The notes below the pieces were generated by a model. The model saw nothing but the letters and a program-made list of their open reading frames with translations, did no database searches and was not told where the DNA came from. A program made the translations under genes and the position numbers. Below are positions 61,201 through 64,000 of a stretch of 64,000 nt of DNA, in pieces (the first letter of the stretch is position 1; the number at the start of each line of letters is the position of its first letter). The stretch comes from Nicotiana tabacum (Eukaryota > Streptophyta > Magnoliopsida > Solanales > Solanaceae). The DNA lies in the NCBI RefSeq assembly GCF_000715075.1, contig NC_134101.1:149333084-149397083 (forward strand), in the 5' to 3' direction.

Positions 61201-61857
61201 GACTCGACACTTACAAGCACATGGGGCCGGTTGTACTGATACTATACTCTGCACTATATGCAGATCCCGGAGCAACTATTGGACCATAGTTGGAGGCTAC
61301 CTTCAGTCCATGTGGAGATCCAAGGTAGACCTGCAGGCATCCGCAGGCCCTGGTGTGTCCTCTATCTTTTGTTTTCTGTTTCATCTTTTCGCTTCAGAAA
61401 CAATGTATTGATCTTTTCTTTAGACTTTATATGCAGTAAATCTTACACCATCTGTGATACTATGACACCAAGTCTTGGGTGATTAAGGCTTGAGTAATTG
61501 TAATAGACATAGATTTCGGATATTTTATTGATGTCTTCCTCTTTAATTTAAAGTTCCACTGTTTATACGTTATCGCCTTATATTTGTTAAAAAGAAATAA
61601 TTGGACAATGAAGTAAGTAGTTAAAGGATTGGCTTGCCTAGATCACATTACTAGGCGCCATCACGACTCCCGAGGGTGGAAAATTCGGGTTGTGACAAGT
61701 CCACAGACAAGCTTAGTAGAGTCTGAGGGATCGGTACGGAGACGTCTGTATTTATCCCCCTGAGGGTACAGAGTTAGGGAAACTTCACACTTGTTCTTTC
61801 TTGTCGTGCAGTTTGGTTTCTCAATGATAATTGAATTTCTACTCTATTCTTTCGCAG

Positions 61858-63420
61858 ATGGCGAGAACACGCGCTTCTTCATCCACCGATAAGCAGCCCA
61901 AACCCCCAGCAGCAGCTCCCATGAGGGGTAGAGGGCGAGGCCGAGGCCGTGCTAGAGGCCGAGACAGGGGAAGAGCTCAGCCTAGAGCAGCAACACCAGC
62001 GGCGGAGCCTCAGGTTAATTTTGATGATGAGGTTCTAGCCCCAGCAGTTCCGGTGGGCCCAACTCAGGTCCCAGAGGGGTTTATTGTTACCCCGGTACTT
62101 CAGGATGCTCTGGTCCATCTAGTGGGCCTTATGGAGAGTGTCACCCGGGAAGGCTTGCTTCCAATAGCACCAACCGTCTCTCAGGCTGTAGGAGGAGCCT
62201 AGACTCCTGCTACTCGCACTCCGGAGCAGATGGCTCCCCCGTTTCAGACTCCAGTACCTCAGCCAGTTGGAGCGGTTCAGCCGGGTGTGGTAGCTTAGAT
62301 TGGTGATGGAGCAGCTATGTCTTTAGATGCTTTGTGAAGATTGGATAGGTTCACCAAGCTCTTTACTACTACTTTCAGCGGCACATCATTTGAGGATCCC
62401 CAGGATTATCTAGACAGTTGTCACGAGGTTCTCATGAACATGGGATTAGTTGAGACCAATAGGGTTGATTTTGCTACTTTTCGCTTTTCTAGATCTGCCA
62501 AGACTTGGTAGAGAGATTATTGCTTGGCTAGGCCAGCCGGATCACCAGCTTTGACTTGGGAGCAGTTTACTCAGCTATTTCTGGAGAAGTTCCTCCCCAT
62601 CACTCAGAGAGAGGCCTATCGGAGCCAGTTTGAGCATCTCCAGCAGGGTTCTATGACTGTTACCCAGTATGAGACTAGATTGATCGACCTAGCTCGTCAT
62701 GCTATAGTCATACTTCCCACCGAGAGAGAGAGAGAGAGAGAGGGTGAAGAGGTTCATTGATGCATTATTCAGCTGATTCGTCTTCAGATAGCTAGGGAGA
62801 CTAGGAGTGAGATATCTTTTCAAGAGGCGGCCAATGTGGCCAAGAGGGTGGAGATGGTTCTGTTGCAGGGAGGTGGTCATGAGTCGGACAAGAGGCCCCA
62901 TCATTCAGGCAGATTCAGTGGTACTTCGCTGGAGGTAGGGATTCATATGGTAGAGGCCATCCTCCTAGGCCTTTTCAGTCAGCACTTCAGGTTTCTCACG
63001 GTGCTTCAGGTGGCCATGGTTCTGAGATGCAGTATTCTGATCAACAGTACTACAGTGCACCACTAGCTCCTATCAGTGCACCGCCGCTTCAGAGTTTTTA
63101 GGGTCGTTAGCCCCAGAAGCCGAGGGCTTGTTTTACTTGTGGAGACACGAGGCACATTGCTAGGTATTGGCCTCGAGCACCGAATAGCTCTCAGTATCAG
63201 GGTTCCCGTGCAATGGTTCAGGCACCAGGTGTTCCACAGACCGCCCAACCAACTAGAGGTGGGGGTAGAGGTGCTAGAGGTAGAGGTAGAGGGGCTAGGG
63301 GTGGAGCTCAGACCGCTAGAGGTGGAGTCCAGCCAGTAGCAGGCCATCCCAGAGATGTAGTTCAGGGTGGTGGGGCCCAGCCCCGATGTTATGCTCTTCC
63401 AACCAAGCCCGAGGCTGAGG
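61858..63420 (+). pseudogene. Element F gag
   Basis: Start ATG at 61858 (MARTRASSSTDK), with the same N-terminus as D. Pro/Arg/Gly-rich lead. TAG at 62200 and 62296, TGA at 62335 and TAG at 62509 are all in the original frame; D has Gln, Gln, Trp and Trp there. The capsid-like part has RLDRFTKLF, LTWEQFTQLFLEKFLPITQ and VTQYETRLIDLARHA. A GA repeat (62722-62743) shifts the frame. A later part has SEISFQEAANVAKRVEMVL. The zinc knuckle near 63128-63170 (C-F-T-C ... H-IARY-W) has Trp in place of the last Cys. An Arg/Gly-rich tail follows. Confidence 0.85.
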
Positions 63421-64000
63421 ATTCTAATGCAATTATTACAGGTACAGTTTTGGTTTGTGATAGAGATGCTTCAGTGTTATTTAACCTAGGGTCTATGTAC
63501 TAGTATGTGTCCTCTTTTTTTGCATCGTATCTGGTCATGCCTAGTGATTCTTTGAGTGATCCTGTTTATGTGTCTACACCGGTGGGTGATTTTATTATGG
63601 TAGATCGAGTCCATTATTCATGTATTGTTGTGATTGGGGGTCTTGAGACTTGTGTAGATTTGCTTCTTTTGGACATGGTCGATTTTGATGTCATATTAGG
63701 GATGGACTGGTTATCACCTTACCACGCTATCTTAGACTATAATGCCAAGACTGTGACCTTAGACTTCCTAGGTTTACCTTGTTTAGAGTGGAGAGGGACT
63801 CTTGGTCATTCTACCCGTAGTGTCATCTCTTATGTGAAGGCTCGGCGTATGGTCGAGAAGGGGTGTTTGGCCTATTTGGCATATGTTCATGATTCTAGTG
63901 CCGATGTTCCTTCTATTGATTCTATGCCTGTTGTTCGTGAGTCCCCTGAGGTATTTCCTTCAAACCTACTGGGTATTCCACTCGACAGGGATATTAACTT
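63421..64000 (+). pseudogene. Element F protease and linker (cut by window end)
   Basis: The protease site reads LFNLGSMY: the catalytic Asp seen in A, B and D is Asn. A TAG follows at 63500-63502, where sisters have Ser or Leu before YVSS. After it the frame stays open to base 64000 through [46 protein letters not shown] and PVVRESPEVFP. RT should follow outside the window. Confidence 0.82.

Larger units (their letters stand above)
58603..61697 (+). repeat. Element F 5' LTR (3.1 kb)
   Basis: From 'tgtgatgatccaagaggtc' to 'cgggttgtgaca'. A palindrome block (59330-59665) includes ATCGCG-aa-CGCGAT (59646-59659) and TTCGCGAA (59471-59478). Repeats of 'ttgttcccttgccg' span 60388-60570, then the ten-unit hairpin array 60598-60975. 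A TATA-like 'tatattatata' is at 61132-61142, followed by the start-like hairpin 61173-61200. Frames across the arrays on either strand are not genes. Confidence 0.9.
58603..64000 (+). mobile_element. Element F: plus-strand Ty3/gypsy element, runs off the window
   Basis: 5' LTR (58603-61697), leader, gag (from 61858), protease and linker to the window end. The proteins are closest to element D, so F and D are related subfamilies in opposite orientation. Gag has four in-frame stops, and the primer-binding site is deleted. Confidence 0.88.

Overview
The window reads as plant nuclear heterochromatin built almost entirely from nested, decayed retrotransposons. I see no intact host gene and no RNA gene. 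The chromodomain Ty3/gypsy elements (Tekay/Del-like) with multi-kilobase LTRs, tRNA-iMet primer sites (TGGTATCAGAGC) and an RTE-type LINE with a TTG-rich 3' tail suggest a Solanaceae genome, perhaps Nicotiana-like. The family is inferred from recognised repeats; the genus is a guess.

Layout: 1-757 plus-strand LTR ends; 758-4240 a minus-strand LTR and the start of its internal region; 4241-4667 a plus-strand LTR end with PBS and leader, fused head-on to a minus-strand gag-protease-RT fragment (4668-6060) and a cut LTR (to 7494); 7495-9309 AT-rich sequence I cannot assign; 9310-11278 a plus-strand LTR (element P) split by minus-strand element A (11279-21545); 21546-21944 the end of P's LTR with PBS and leader, again fused head-on to minus-strand element B (21945-28532); 28778-38656 element C, a gag-only element with two 3.5-kb LTRs; 39119-50433 element D, structurally complete with two 3.0-kb LTRs and a full but broken gag-pol; 51364-54217 a decayed Ty1/copia element; 54218-54338 an LTR scrap; 54339-57564 an RTE-type LINE (minus); 58603-64000 element F (plus), whose 5' LTR, gag and protease are present and which runs off the window.

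The Ty3/gypsy elements share one plan: LTR, PBS, gag (CCHC knuckle), protease, RT/RNase H, integrase with chromodomain, polypurine tract, LTR. All are dead. Most stops I could check against sister copies are C-to-T or G-to-A transitions, as expected from deamination of methylated cytosine. Several catalytic or zinc-binding residues are also lost.

The most unusual signal is in the LTRs, not the proteins. Each subfamily carries inverted repeats of its own sequence in a matching slot, and three subfamilies carry tandem arrays of short hairpins upstream of a conserved start-site-like hairpin. The three arrays are unrelated in sequence. In element F the two arms of the repeated stem change together.
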